Assembly: GCF_003990045.1 (NCBI RefSeq)
Contig: NZ_RZGZ01000002.1
Coordinates: forward strand, 930,001 to 994,000
Direction: 5' to 3'
From: Labedella endophytica
GTDB lineage: Bacteria; Actinomycetota; Actinomycetes; Actinomycetales; Microbacteriaceae
Length of the DNA: 64,000 bases
The notes beneath the pieces were generated by a model that made no database searches, had not been told where the DNA came from, and saw only the letters and a program-made list of their open reading frames with translations. Shown piece after piece: positions 9,310-17,235 of the stretch. How positions within the stretch are numbered: the stretch's first letter is position 1; every line of letters begins with the position of its first letter. The translations under genes and the position numbers were made by a program.

Positions 9310-12134
9310 TTCTTCTTCGCCGGCGCCTTGCGGGCGGCCGGCTTCTTCGCGGGACTCTTGCGCGCGGGCTTCTTGGCCGGCCCCTTCGCGCGCTTGTCCG
9401 CCAGCATCTGAACGGCCTGCTCGAACGTGATGTCCTCGGGCTTCTCGGACTTCGGCACCGTCACGTTGGTCTCGCCGTCCGTGACGTACGGTCCGAAGCG
9501 GCCGTCGCGGATCCGGATCGGCTTGCCGCTCACGGGATCCGCCTCGAACTCCTTGAGTGCCGAGCTCGCGCGACGCGCTCCGTACTTCGGCTGGGCGAAG
9601 ACCTCGAGCGCGGCCGGTAGCTCGATCTCGAAGATGAGGTCCTCCGAGTCGAGCGAGCGCGAATCGGTGCCCTTCTTCAGATAGGGGCCGTAGCGACCGT
9701 TCTGCGCGGTGATCTCGGCACCGGACTCAGGATCGGTGCCCACGACGCGCGGCAGCGACAGCAGCTTGAGCGCGGTCTCGATGTCGATCTCCTCCGGGGA
9801 CATCGAGGAGAACAGCGAGGCCGTGCGCGGCTTCGGAGCGGTCGACTTGGCCGGAGCCTTCGCCTTGGCCTTGGCCGGCGCCTTGGCCTTGGCCTTCGTG
9901 CCCGCCGTGGCGGCGGTCGCGGGCTCCGGTTCGATGACCTCGCCGGTCTTCGCGTCGGCGAGCGGCGCCTCGTCGGTCGCCGGGGCGACCTCGGGCTCGA
10001 CCTCGGTCACGTACGGGCCGAAGCGTCCCGTCTTGACGACGATCTCCTTGCCGTTGGCGGGGTCGACGCCGACGACGCGGTCACCCACGACGGGCGCGTC
10101 CACGAGCTCGCGCGCCTTGACGGGGGTGAGCTCATCGGGAGCGAGGTCCTCCGGGACGTTGACGCGACGGGGCGGGACGATGCCCGTCTCCGCGTCCGGC
10201 GTGCCGTCGGGGTCCGCGATCTCGAGGTAGGGGCCGTAGCGACCGATGCGGAGGGTGATCTCGTCGGTGAGGTGGACCGAGTTGATCTCCTTGGCGTCGA
10301 TCTCGCCGAGGTTGTCGATCACCTGGCGGAGTCCGCGGTGCGCGTCCTTGCCGAAGTAGAAGGACGTGAGCCAGTCGAGCCGGTCGCGGCGACCCGCGGC
10401 GATCTCGTCGAGGTCCTCCTCCATCGAGGCGGTGAAGTCGTACTGGACGAGCTCGGAGAAGTGGTCCTCGAGCAGCCGCACGACGCTGAACGCGATCCAG
10501 TTCGGGACGAGCGCCTGACCGCGCTGGCTGACGTAGCCGCGGTCCATGATCGTCGAGAGGATCGCCGCATAGGTGGACGGACGGCCGATGCCGAGCTCCT
10601 CGAGGGCCTTCACGAGGCTCGCCTCGGTGTAGCGCGGGGGCGGGGAGGTCTCGTGACCCTTCGCGTCGACCGCGGTGAGGGTGAGGGACTGTCCCTCGGT
10701 GAGCTCGGGGAGCTTCGCCTCGCGCTTCGAGGGGTCGGCCGCGACGCGTTCCTCGTCCTTGCCCTCCTCGTACGCCGCGAGGAATCCACGGAAGGTGATG
10801 ACGGTTCCCGCCGCGGTGAACTCGGCGATCTTCGCGACGCCGTGGGCGGCCTCGGGAACGGCCGCCTCGATCGTGACGGTGGCGGTCTGCCCCTTGGCAT
10901 CGGCCATCTGGCTGGCGACGGTGCGCTTCCAGATCAGGTCGTAGAGGCGGAAGTCGTTGCCGCGCAGTGCGCTCGAGAGCGACGACGGCGAGCGGAAGTG
11001 CTCACCCGATGGACGGATGGCCTCGTGGGCCTCTTGCGCGCCCTTGGACTTGCCGGTGTAGAGACGCGGCTTGTCCGGGATGGAATCCGCGCCGTACAGC
11101 TCGACGGCCTGCGTGCGCGCCGCGTTGATCGCCTGCCCGGAGAGGGACGGCGAGTCGGTACGCATGTAGGTGATGTACCCGTTCTCGTAGAGCGACTGCG
11201 CGACGCTCATCGTCTGCTTGGCGGAGAAGCGGAGCTTGCGCGCGGCTTCCTGCTGCAGCGTCGAGGTGGTGAACGGGGCGGCCGGACGCCGGGAGTACGG
11301 CTTGGTCTCGAGCTTCGAGACGGTGACGCCGGAGCTGTCGTTCGCGAGAGCGCTCGCGAGGAGCGTCGCGGACTGCTCGTCGAGCGTCGTCACCTTCGCG
11401 GTGAGCGTGCCCTTGTCGTCGAAGTCACGGCCCGTGGCCACGCGGGTTCCGTCGAGGCGGACGAGGCGAGCGTCGAACGCGTCGCTCTCGGCGCCCGGGG
11501 TCGCCGTGGTGGTGATGTCCCAGTAGGAGGCGGCGACGAAAGCGAGGCGTTCCCGCTCGCGGTCCACGACGAGGCGTGTCGCGGCCGACTGAACGCGGCC
11601 GGCCGACAGGCTCGGTCCGACCTTGCGCCACAGGACGGGCGAGACCTCGTAGCCGTAGATGCGGTCGAGGATGCGGCGGGTCTCCTGCGCATCGACGAGG
11701 GACTCGTCGAGCTGGCGGGTGTTGTCCTTCGCCGCGAGGATCGCGTCCTTGGTGATCTCGTGGAACACCATCCGGTGCACCGGGACCTTGGGCTTGAGGA
11801 CCTGCAGCAGGTGCCACGCGATGGCCTCGCCTTCGCGGTCCTCATCAGTTGCGAGGAAGAGTTCGTCGGCGTCCTTGAGGGCCCGTTTCAGTTCGGCGAC
11901 CGTCTTCTTCTTGGCCTCCGACACGACGTAGTACGGCTCGAAGTCGTTGTCGACGTCCACGGCGAACTTGCCGAGGGACCCCTTCTTCATTTCGGCCGGA
12001 AGATTCTTCGGCTCGGCGAGATCCCGGATGTGCCCGACGCTCGAGAGCACCTGATAGTCGTCGCCGAGGTACCCGGCGATCGACTTCATCTTCGTCGGGG
12101 ACTCGACGATCACGAGCTTCTTGGTGGTGGCCAC
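9306..12134 (-). CDS. topA: DNA topoisomerase I
   Basis: The 942-residue type IA topoisomerase relaxes negative supercoils. The Toprim domain begins with IVESPTK (Glu11) and holds DEDREGE (97-103). The active-site tyrosine is Tyr323 in ITYMRTDS. Four glycine-tyrosine-rich repeats (GRFGPYV / GRYGPYL) follow the core, as in actinobacterial TopA, separated by an alanine-lysine-rich linker, and the last 35 residues are a KKPA-type lysine-rich tail that stabilises DNA contact in actinobacteria. The start is GTG at 12134, with AAAGGA 6 nt upstream; the longer ORF to 12269 is not needed. It is the first gene of the topA-tmk-holB operon and is divergent from a small plus-strand gene. Confidence 0.97.
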   Translation of the reverse strand: MATTKKLVIVESPTKMKSIAGYLGDDYQVLSSVGHIRDLAEPKNLPAEMKKGSLGKFAVDVDNDFEPYYVVSEAKKKTVAELKRALKDADELFLATDEDREGEAIAWHLLQVLKPKVPVHRMVFHEITKDAILAAKDNTRQLDESLVDAQETRRILDRIYGYEVSPVLWRKVGPSLSAGRVQSAATRLVVDRERERLAFVAASYWDITTTATPGAESDAFDARLVRLDGTRVATGRDFDDKGTLTAKVTTLDEQSATLLASALANDSSGVTVSKLETKPYSRRPAAPFTTSTLQQEAARKLRFSAKQTMSVAQSLYENGYITYMRTDSPSLSGQAINAARTQAVELYGADSIPDKPRLYTGKSKGAQEAHEAIRPSGEHFRSPSSLSSALRGNDFRLYDLIWKRTVASQMADAKGQTATVTIEAAVPEAAHGVAKIAEFTAAGTVITFRGFLAAYEEGKDEERVAADPSKREAKLPELTEGQSLTLTAVDAKGHETSPPPRYTEASLVKALEELGIGRPSTYAAILSTIMDRGYVSQRGQALVPNWIAFSVVRLLEDHFSELVQYDFTASMEEDLDEIAAGRRDRLDWLTSFYFGKDAHRGLRQVIDNLGEIDAKEINSVHLTDEITLRIGRYGPYLEIADPDGTPDAETGIVPPRRVNVPEDLAPDELTPVKARELVDAPVVGDRVVGVDPANGKEIVVKTGRFGPYVTEVEPEVAPATDEAPLADAKTGEVIEPEPATAATAGTKAKAKAPAKAKAKAPAKSTAPKPRTASLFSSMSPEEIDIETALKLLSLPRVVGTDPESGAEITAQNGRYGPYLKKGTDSRSLDSEDLIFEIELPAALEVFAQPKYGARRASSALKEFEADPVSGKPIRIRDGRFGPYVTDGETNVTVPKSEKPEDITFEQAVQMLADKRAKGPAKKPARKSPAKKPAARKAPAKKK

Positions 12135-12249
12135 TGGGGTCCTTTCTTCAGGGCACACCATACACACAGAGTCAGAGTGGGTGCCTAATCGCACGGGCTG
12201 CTCGGTGGCAACCCTTGTGTCCTCCGCGGGGCTGAGGACAATGGTTCGC

Positions 12250-12486
12250 ATGAGCACATCAGTCGCCACCCACTACACCGCGAAGCTCGTCGACGGACCC
12301 CTCGAGGGCAAGACCATCTCGGTCGAGTTCCTCGACTCCGGAGAACCGAAGCCCAGCATCGGAATCCCCGCCGCCGGGAGCAAGTCCTATATATACGCAC
12401 GCACTTCCGACGTGGAGTTCGATCGGGAGGGCTCCGACCGCCCGAGCGCCGTCGCCTACCGGTTCCGCGAGGCGTCGTTCGCCTGA
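12250..12486 (+). CDS. Small hypothetical protein (78 aa)
   Basis: The ATG at 12250 opens a 78-residue protein beginning STSVATHYTAKLVDGPLEGK. It reads like a compact beta-rich domain: alternating polar and hydrophobic strands, a VDGPLEG turn, SYIYAR, and an AYRFREASF ending. I recall similar short actinobacterial proteins but no named function. It lies between divergent topA and the Tad locus. Almost the whole gene is antisense to the C-terminal extension of the TadE-like ORF (12259-12915); both cannot easily be under full protein-level constraint, and this gene's sequence looks the more protein-like of the two in the overlap. Confidence 0.55.
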   Translation: MSTSVATHYTAKLVDGPLEGKTISVEFLDSGEPKPSIGIPAAGSKSYIYARTSDVEFDREGSDRPSAVAYRFREASFA

Positions 12487-12915
12487 TCCGTTCCATCCGC
12501 CCGCCTCGACCGCGTCGACCGTCGGTCCCGGCGGTGGTCCCGCCCGCGCCCGGGACGTCGCGGCGATGCCCATCACGCTCGTGGCGACCGTGATGGCCAC
12601 CTCGGCGCCGTCGACCCGACAGGCGACGAGTCTCACGCCGTTCACGGATGCCGCGCGCTGCGCCACGGCGCACGGCTCCTCGGAGACGAAGCCCGCCACC
12701 GCGTCGGCCGCGGCGAGCGCCGTGGCATCGGCCGCGCCGTCGAGCGCGACCCGGGCGGCGAGTGCGTGCCCCACCGCGCCCGTGGCCGCGACGAGCGAGG
12801 TGCACACAGCGACGAGGCCGATCACGAGCACGGAGGCCGAGCCTGTGCTCGCTCCCGCGCCGCCGGCACGCGCGCTGCTGGGTCGACAATCCAACGGCCC
12901 GTCGCGCTTCCTCAT
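12259..12915 (-). CDS. TadE-like pilus protein (Rv3654c family), with an unusual C-terminal extension
   Basis: ATG at 12915 overlaps the TadE stop (ATGA). After a short basic N-terminus there is a GSASVLVIGLVAV-type hydrophobic helix (about residues 26-50), then ALDGAADATALAAADA and two cysteines, the layout of the Rv3654c-type TadE-like proteins in actinobacterial Tad loci. Such proteins usually end soon after the second cysteine, near residue 125. Here the frame runs on for about 90 more residues to 12259, antisense to the 78-aa gene. The extension may be non-native: a lost stop or an undetected frameshift. The recognisable domain is 12540-12915. Confidence 0.7.
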   Translation of the reverse strand: MRKRDGPLDCRPSSARAGGAGASTGSASVLVIGLVAVCTSLVAATGAVGHALAARVALDGAADATALAAADAVAGFVSEEPCAVAQRAASVNGVRLVACRVDGAEVAITVATSVMGIAATSRARAGPPPGPTVDAVEAGGWNGSGERRLAEPVGDGARAVGALPIELHVGSACVYIGLAPGGGDSDAGLRFSGVEELDRDGLALEGSVDELRGVVGGD

Positions 12916-13292
12916 TCCGCCACGTCCCCGGCGAGAGCGCACGACGTTCCACTGATGCGCACGCCGACCGTGCGCGCCACCGCGAACGTCGCCGCTGCGG
13001 TGACCGTCGCGCAGACGAAGTCGCCATCGCGGCGCACGGCGACCGCGGCTCCGGAGCCGGCGTGGGCTGCGGCCGCTGCGGCGGACCCGCCGGCCTCACC
13101 GCGCGCGGCGGCCCGCGCCGCCGCCGCAGCGGCGGATTCCACCGTGATGCGCTGGACCGAGACGGATGCGCTGCCGATGCAGAGGACGAGGACGAGGAGC
13201 ACCGCCGGCAGCACCACGGCGAACTCCGCCGCGATGCTGCCGCGCTCTCCGCGGTACCTCGCCCTGGCGAACGTCCTCCGGCCGGGTGTCAT
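12912..13292 (-). CDS. TadE-family minor pilin
   Basis: The 126-residue protein has the TadE signature: a basic N-terminus with RGSIAAEFAVVLPAVLLVLV (about 17-36), in which the conserved Glu follows the alanine pair, then a long hydrophobic helix. A QRITVESAAAAAARAAARG stretch follows, typical of actinobacterial TadE. It would be an assembly component of the Tad/Flp-like pilus in the membrane. Its start (13292) is 4 bp inside the end of the DUF4244 pilin remnant and its stop is coupled by ATGA to the TadE-like gene, so the native operon order tadA, tadBC, pilin, TadE, TadE-like is visible despite the inserted element. Confidence 0.85.
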   Translation of the reverse strand: MTPGRRTFARARYRGERGSIAAEFAVVLPAVLLVLVLCIGSASVSVQRITVESAAAAAARAAARGEAGGSAAAAAAHAGSGAAVAVRRDGDFVCATVTAAATFAVARTVGVRISGTSCALAGDVAE

Positions 13293-13390
13293 CCCTCGAA
13301 CGTCAACGCGCGACGAACGAGGTCGGTGAGGATGCCGCGCACCTCGTCCGAGCGCATGATCGCGACGAGCAGTCCTGCGAAGGCCACGGC
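13289..13390 (-). pseudogene. DUF4244 pilin, C-terminal half (separated by the integrated element)
   Basis: These 33 codons (AVAFAGLLVAIMRSDEVRG and a short tail to the stop) are the hydrophobic helix and the conserved SDEVRG ending of DUF4244 pilins, the Rv3656c-type partner of TadE. The frame upstream, to a possible start at 13507, is element DNA and has no pilin sequence. The missing N-terminal half is at 21661-21805 on the same strand, with the element between. Joining the halves at the shared GC gives an 81-residue protein of normal family length. The stop overlaps the TadE start by 4 bp. Confidence 0.88.
13389..13390. other. Left attachment junction of the element (att core GC)
   Basis: The chromosome side reads AGGCCACG then the core GC; the element side reads CGCAACTGTT. 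At the right junction the core GC recurs at 21660-21661. A 2-bp shared core is what serine recombinases leave. Just inside the element, TGGCTCAG (13400-13407) and CTGAGCCA (13431-13438) form an inverted repeat that may be part of the attP arm. Confidence 0.65.
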
Positions 13391-13500
13391 CGCAACTGTT
13401 GGCTCAGAGGGGCGTATTACACCCGCGGCGCTGAGCCACGGAGAGGGGGAAGTGAATCTTGAGGTTGACCCACTATGTTTAGGGCGATGGAGGAAAGCTG

Positions 13501-14298
13501 ATGACACGTTCTTTTCCCAATGCTCCGCTCGTCGAGTTAGTCGTCGAAGTTCAGTGGGACATGGTTGATCTTGCTACCGACGAAGATGAGGGTGAATTCG
13601 AGGGTGTTGATAGCGACTACGAGCCTTTCTATCGTCAGGTAGCTCAGGGGCTCGCTGAGATTGGGTACTCGCAGGCTGAGCGGCTAGTTCCTTCGAACTA
13701 CATGGCTCCGGAGAACACTCCTACTTATAGGTACACGAGCCCGACCGACTCGGACACTTCGGTCGTGTATCAGGTCGGTGAAGGTGTCTTCGGAATTAAC
13801 GCGGTACCTCCTTATAAGACGTGGGAATCGTTTCGACCGGCAGTTCAAGCAGGACTAAGAGTTCTACTTGATGCCATTGAGTGGAGAGACACCGAGAAGG
13901 TGTTCCGACGCATAGACTTGGCATACGTTGATGCTTTCGATGATGAATTCATGGGCGATGGAACCCGATACGAGTTCCTAACGAAGAGTCTTGGCTTCGC
14001 GTTTTCGCCGCCCGCGGCGATCACTAAGCACATGGACTCGGATGAACCGAGCTCTGCCTTCTTCCAGTTCTCTGGAAAGGTGGGAGAGACCGGTCGGATA
14101 TTTGTTAAGGCCGGGTTGGCTCGTGTGATGAACACCCCGTCGATCGTCCTTGACACCAAAGTTCGCGAGCGAAAAGCTACGCCTGCGGACGTGTCAGAGG
14201 TCATGGAAGTGCTCGAAGCAAGCCATCAGATCATTCACGAGAGCTTCATAGAGATTACGAAGCCCTTCGCGGACATCCTTGAGGGAGGATCGCAATGA
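13501..14298 (+). CDS. TIGR04255-like protein, first gene of the cargo operon
   Basis: The 265-residue protein begins TRSFPNAPLVELVVEVQWD, the P-L-x-E-V-x-x-E-V-x-W pattern that I associate with the TIGR04255 family of unknown function (recognised from memory). FRRIDLAYVDAF near residue 138 and the IHESFIEITKP ending also fit. No catalytic motif, signal peptide or membrane segment is visible. GGAGG lies 7 nt before the ATG. Codon use is much less GC-rich than in the flanking chromosome. The stop overlaps the next start (ATGA). The gene begins 110 bp inside the left att junction, where mobile elements commonly carry accessory genes. Confidence 0.75.
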   Translation: MTRSFPNAPLVELVVEVQWDMVDLATDEDEGEFEGVDSDYEPFYRQVAQGLAEIGYSQAERLVPSNYMAPENTPTYRYTSPTDSDTSVVYQVGEGVFGINAVPPYKTWESFRPAVQAGLRVLLDAIEWRDTEKVFRRIDLAYVDAFDDEFMGDGTRYEFLTKSLGFAFSPPAAITKHMDSDEPSSAFFQFSGKVGETGRIFVKAGLARVMNTPSIVLDTKVRERKATPADVSEVMEVLEASHQIIHESFIEITKPFADILEGGSQ

Positions 14299-14798
14299 GA
14301 TATGCATACCAGGTTGCACCTGAATCGCATGTTCGGCCGATGGTGAATTACCAGACGGTGGCTACTCCGCGCCCTCTGCCGATTGCGCGACCTGAGCCGC
14401 GAGCGGAAGAAGTGCGGGCCAAATCGATCATGCGGCAAATTGAAGCTCTTCGAGACGACTGGGACGGGTACGGCGCTCTCGCGCCGTCGAAGATGGTGCG
14501 TATCAACGCTTGGAACGCGCTCAAGACGTTCCTTGACGCTGGTCTATACCCTGACGTCACTCCTAATTCGAATGGCACGATCTCATTGGAGTGGGACGCT
14601 GACGGTGGGAACGCGCATTGCCAAGTGGGCAAGACTCAATTTTCGATGTATGTGTCGCCCACGGACGGAGACACTGAATACTTCTCTGGGAGCGCGAAAG
14701 ATGTTCCTCGGGCGGCTGTGGCCGCGCTTTCTCGTGCTCTCGAAGTGGATTGGTCGCAGACAAGGTCCAGGATCGACCTTGGCTCCGCTCGATCCTAA
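14295..14798 (+). CDS. WDGYGA-motif hypothetical protein, second gene of the cargo operon
   Basis: The 167-residue protein carries LRDDWDGYGALAPS (about residues 52-65), a stretch of helices, then a P-x-x-T-P-x-x-x-G-x-I-x-L-E-W segment (about 90-101) and a beta-rich remainder. This layout recurs in short bacterial proteins of unknown function that I recall from small two- or three-gene operons. It has no signal peptide or membrane segment. The ATG overlaps the preceding stop (ATGA) and its end overlaps the third gene by 20 bp, so the three proteins are probably made in fixed proportion. Low GC like its neighbours. Confidence 0.7.
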   Translation: MRYAYQVAPESHVRPMVNYQTVATPRPLPIARPEPRAEEVRAKSIMRQIEALRDDWDGYGALAPSKMVRINAWNALKTFLDAGLYPDVTPNSNGTISLEWDADGGNAHCQVGKTQFSMYVSPTDGDTEYFSGSAKDVPRAAVAALSRALEVDWSQTRSRIDLGSARS

Positions 14799-15240
14799 GG
14801 TTGACGACTCAGAGACTCTGGTTCGGGTCATCAAGTCGCCGTTTCATCTCAAGGGCAAGAAGTTAAAGAAGCAGGCGTTTCAACCCCCGCGAACGAAACA
14901 AGATTTGTCAGTGATTCGCCAGGTGATGGGCGATGACTTTTGCAAGAACAAGGGAGTTGAGCTTCTTGCTCAAGCAACGAACGCAAAGTACCAAGGACTT
15001 GCTACGGGTTTGACCATGGATGTGAGGCGGCTGTCGGCGAAGGTAATCGACTACCCGCAGGATTTCATGGGTCACGCGCATATCGTGAGCTTCGCGGCGC
15101 ATTCTCCCGACGAACCGCACAGTCCTGAAGTGATGGAGAAGCTCGACAACTACTACGCCAAGATGGTTGAGCATTTTCTCTACCACCCGGACCCCAAGCC
15201 TGAGGTTGCCGGATGGTATGGCCCGTCTTTGAAGCGTTAG
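14779..15240 (+). CDS. Hypothetical protein, third gene of the cargo operon
   Basis: The open frame begins far upstream inside the previous gene, but protein-like sequence starts near 14779. The best start is TTG at 14779, with AGGA 6 nt upstream, giving 153 residues; this TTG is the least certain point. Visible features are RVIKSPFHLKGKKLKKQAFQ followed by a K-x-D-L-S-V-I-R segment (about residues 17-50). I recall the pattern of a basic stretch, AF.P and then LSV in proteins encoded next to WDGYGA-type genes. The C-terminal part is helical with several histidines. A strong hairpin follows 12 bp after the stop. Function unknown. Confidence 0.65.
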   Translation: MAPLDPKVDDSETLVRVIKSPFHLKGKKLKKQAFQPPRTKQDLSVIRQVMGDDFCKNKGVELLAQATNAKYQGLATGLTMDVRRLSAKVIDYPQDFMGHAHIVSFAAHSPDEPHSPEVMEKLDNYYAKMVEHFLYHPDPKPEVAGWYGPSLKR

Positions 15241-15252
15241 TACCTAGAAGTA

Positions 15253-15288
15253 AGCCCCCGTCTCCCGAAAGGGAAGGAGACGGGGGCT
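15253..15288. terminator. Bidirectional terminator hairpin between convergent operons of the element
   Basis: A perfect 13-bp stem (AGCCCCCGTCTCC and its complement, 15253-15265 with 15276-15288) encloses a 10-nt loop containing GAAA. It lies between the plus-strand cargo operon and the minus-strand element operon, whose last gene stops at 15339. On the plus strand it is followed by TCGTCC rather than a T run, so it may be only moderately strong. Confidence 0.8.
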
Positions 15289-15338
15289 TCGTCCTTCATC
15301 GGACGCCGGGAGGTCATCACTCCTCCCGGTGGTCTGGG

Positions 15339-15593
15339 TTACGCGTCGAGGTCGAGTCCCTCGATGCGGAGGCGGCGCTTGAGCCGCCGGTTCTCGATGC
15401 GGAGCTCGCGGGCCTCTCGTTCGCGGGTCTCCCCCTCGCCTTCGAGGCTCTCGCCGTTGAGGGCGGCGATCTGCCGCTCCGTGGTCGTCGGGGCTCGGCG
15501 CTCGCGGGAGGCCTCCTCTCCTCGTCGGCGGACGGCCTCGTCGCGCCCGAGCTTCCGGGCGATGAACGCCGCCTGAGCTTCGCTCGTGGTCAT
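15339..15593 (-). CDS. Small charged coiled-coil protein
   Basis: About 84 residues from ATG 15593 (an alternative ATG is at 15605). The sequence is very rich in Arg and Glu, with EAQAAFIARKLGRDEAVRR at the start and a REARELRIENRRLKRRLRIE heptad-like segment near the end, suggesting a coiled coil that may dimerise. The last gene of the element's leftward operon, 22 bp after the 205-residue protein. No family recognised; size and composition fit the small accessory proteins of actinobacterial phages and plasmids. Confidence 0.55.
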   Translation of the reverse strand: MTTSEAQAAFIARKLGRDEAVRRRGEEASRERRAPTTTERQIAALNGESLEGEGETREREARELRIENRRLKRRLRIEGLDLDA

Positions 15594-15615
15594 GGGTCTG
15601 GTCATGGTGTTCTCC

Positions 15616-16233
15616 TTAGTCGTCGTCGTGGTCGAGGTACGGGTTGGTGATGGTGAGCCGGGGGCGCTTCCTCCGGCGACGGATCGGACTTACCGGGGCA
15701 AGCCCGGTATCCGATGCTTGAGGGGCCGTCTCCGGGGTCGGTGTCGGCTCGGGGTCCTCGGCTACCCGGAGGTAGGGCATCGGGTCGTCCAACTCGATCA
15801 GGGCCTCCGCCGCGAGCTCCTCGTCGACCTTCCTCGCCCACCGCTCCCGCTTCTTGGCGAGCCGAGCCACCTTCCGGCGGTACGCCTTGCCGTCTCCGGG
15901 GTCGGCGGGCTCGTCTCGGAGCTCCCTCGCGACCCGGAGGGCGTCCTTGCGAGTCAGTCGAGACGAATCTCGCGCCGGAGGGATGACCTCGAACCGGCGG
16001 GATGCCTTTCGGGCCACCCTCTCTCGCTCGTCGATCTTCGCCTGACGCTTCATCTCCCGGTAGCGGAGCCGGTCCGCGCGACCGAGCCGGAAGTAGTTCT
16101 CCCCGAGCTCCGCGAGTTCGACGAGGTCGACGGCGAAGCCCTCGAAGAGGTCCTCCTCGTCGGCCCACCGCTCTTGAAGCGCGATCGCCTCCGCCCCGGT
16201 GACGCGGGTCGGGTATCTCCGCGCCCTAGGCAT
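15616..16233 (-). CDS. Hypothetical highly charged element protein (205 aa)
   Basis: The frame is open further upstream, but the ATG at 16233 (PRARRYPTRVTGAEAIALQE) lies at the end of the preceding gene, which it overlaps by 8 bp. The first 70 residues look like an ordered helical domain (ERWADEEDLFEGFAVDLVEL), the middle is dense in Arg and Lys, and the C-terminal 50 residues are Pro-rich and then basic (SPIRRRRKRPR). No catalytic motif, signal or membrane segment. Its place just after the small-terminase-like gene would suit a packaging or DNA-binding role, but that is only positional. Confidence 0.55.
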   Translation of the reverse strand: MPRARRYPTRVTGAEAIALQERWADEEDLFEGFAVDLVELAELGENYFRLGRADRLRYREMKRQAKIDERERVARKASRRFEVIPPARDSSRLTRKDALRVARELRDEPADPGDGKAYRRKVARLAKKRERWARKVDEELAAEALIELDDPMPYLRVAEDPEPTPTPETAPQASDTGLAPVSPIRRRRKRPRLTITNPYLDHDDD

Positions 16234-16606
16234 CCAGAGCCTCCGGCGGGAGGTCGAGCCCGAGGAGCTTCGTCCGCTGAGCTTCGGTCTTGAGGATGAG
16301 CGCGTAGATCGAGTTCCGCCCGTTCTGGGAGGTGGCGACCCGGAGGTCGGAGTAGAGCCGCCGGAGGACATCGTCGTAGCGCGCCTCGGTCTGAGCGCGG
16401 AGGACCTCCGTCTCCTCGGCGGCGAGCCGGGAGAAGCCCACGAGGGCGAGTTGTTGCGCCTCGAACGGCTCGACGCCGAGCTCCTCCGCCATCCCGGCGT
16501 AGTCCAGGCCGTCGCGGCGGAGCTCGAACGCCCTCGCGACGAGAGCCTCATCGACCCGCCCCTCCTCCGGCTTGAGGAGGACCGTCGTCTTGTTCTTCTT
16601 GCTCAT
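16226..16606 (-). CDS. HTH protein resembling phage small terminase subunits
   Basis: The 126-residue protein starts at ATG 16606, which shares a base with the previous gene's TGA. After a short lysine-rich start, ARAFELRRDGLDYAGMAEEL (about 23-42) looks like a helix-turn-helix, followed by a helical region and the ending ILKTEAQRTKLLGLDLPPEA. The A-x-R-x-x-LLGLD-x-P ending and the R-x-x-G-x-x-Y-x-x-I/M-A-x-x-L-G-V helix pair are what I know from actinophage small-terminase-type proteins, which recognise DNA for packaging. If correct, it could direct packaging of this element into a helper phage. It could instead be a general HTH regulator. Confidence 0.55.
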   Translation of the reverse strand: MSKKNKTTVLLKPEEGRVDEALVARAFELRRDGLDYAGMAEELGVEPFEAQQLALVGFSRLAAEETEVLRAQTEARYDDVLRRLYSDLRVATSQNGRNSIYALILKTEAQRTKLLGLDLPPEALDA

Positions 16607-17235
16607 CAGAGCACGCGCCTCCGCTGATCGACCCCGGCGATGACCTCTCCGAGGATCCCGATCGCCTCGGAGAGCTTCACCGACTCGCGGCTCGACCAGT
16701 CCATCGCGAGGTGATGCGGCGGGAGGTCGTCTCCCGCAAGGAGTTCCAGCGCACCCATACTTGCTTGCAGCTTCTGATACTCCTCTTCGAGGAGTCGGTG
16801 GAGGCCGGTGAGCTCCATGACGGAGACCTCGGCGTCCTTCCGAGCCGACTTCCGCCACGACGCCCGGCCCGCGGCGACCGCTTCACGGAGCGACCGGTAG
16901 GTGCGGACCGCTCCGCTCTTCGCGGGCTCGCGGCGGGCCTCGGCGACCTTGAGCACCTCTTCCGCCGGAGCGGTCGCGGCCCGCGGGTCGGCCTCGTCGC
17001 CGCGCCCCTCCTCGTAGGCGATTGCCGTCGCCGTCGCATCCGAGGACTCGGCGTCGAGGAGCTCACGCTTCGCGCGGTCGGCGGTCGTGTTCACCTCGCA
17101 GCGCTTCCGGTCCGCCTCGATGAGACGGTCGAAGGTCTCCGCGATCTTCGGGATCGGGATGAGCTCGGGTCGAGGGAGCCGGACGTGGTAGTCGCCGTAG
17201 CTCATGATCTGAATGAGGGTGTCGTTGGTCGTCAT
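16606..17235 (-). CDS. Hypothetical element protein (209 aa)
   Basis: The ATG at 17235 overlaps the stop of the ATPase gene (ATGA) and the stop overlaps the next gene's start (TGATG), so it is translated as part of a coupled series. The first 35 residues (SYGDYHVRLPRPELIPIPK) are Pro-rich; the remainder is predicted helical, with acidic and basic runs around residues 40-90 and an EEEYQKLQASMGALELL helix near 150. I recognise no family. Its fixed place between the ATPase and the small-terminase-like gene suggests a role in replication or DNA transfer of the element. Confidence 0.6.
   Translation of the reverse strand: MTTNDTLIQIMSYGDYHVRLPRPELIPIPKIAETFDRLIEADRKRCEVNTTADRAKRELLDAESSDATATAIAYEEGRGDEADPRAATAPAEEVLKVAEARREPAKSGAVRTYRSLREAVAAGRASWRKSARKDAEVSVMELTGLHRLLEEEYQKLQASMGALELLAGDDLPPHHLAMDWSSRESVKLSEAIGILGEVIAGVDQRRRVL

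Noticed and set aside
10272-12188. 638-aa plus-strand ORF opposite topA
   Set aside because: High-GC shadow; topA is complete on the minus strand and the ORF has no coherent domain.
13289-13507. Intact 72-aa gene on the minus strand at the element's left edge
   Set aside because: Its N-terminal part is element DNA with no pilin character; only the 33-codon DUF4244 tail is real.
14383-15240. 285-aa reading of the third cargo gene from its first ATG
   Set aside because: The first 130 residues are the out-of-frame shadow of the WDGYGA gene; protein-like sequence starts near 14779.
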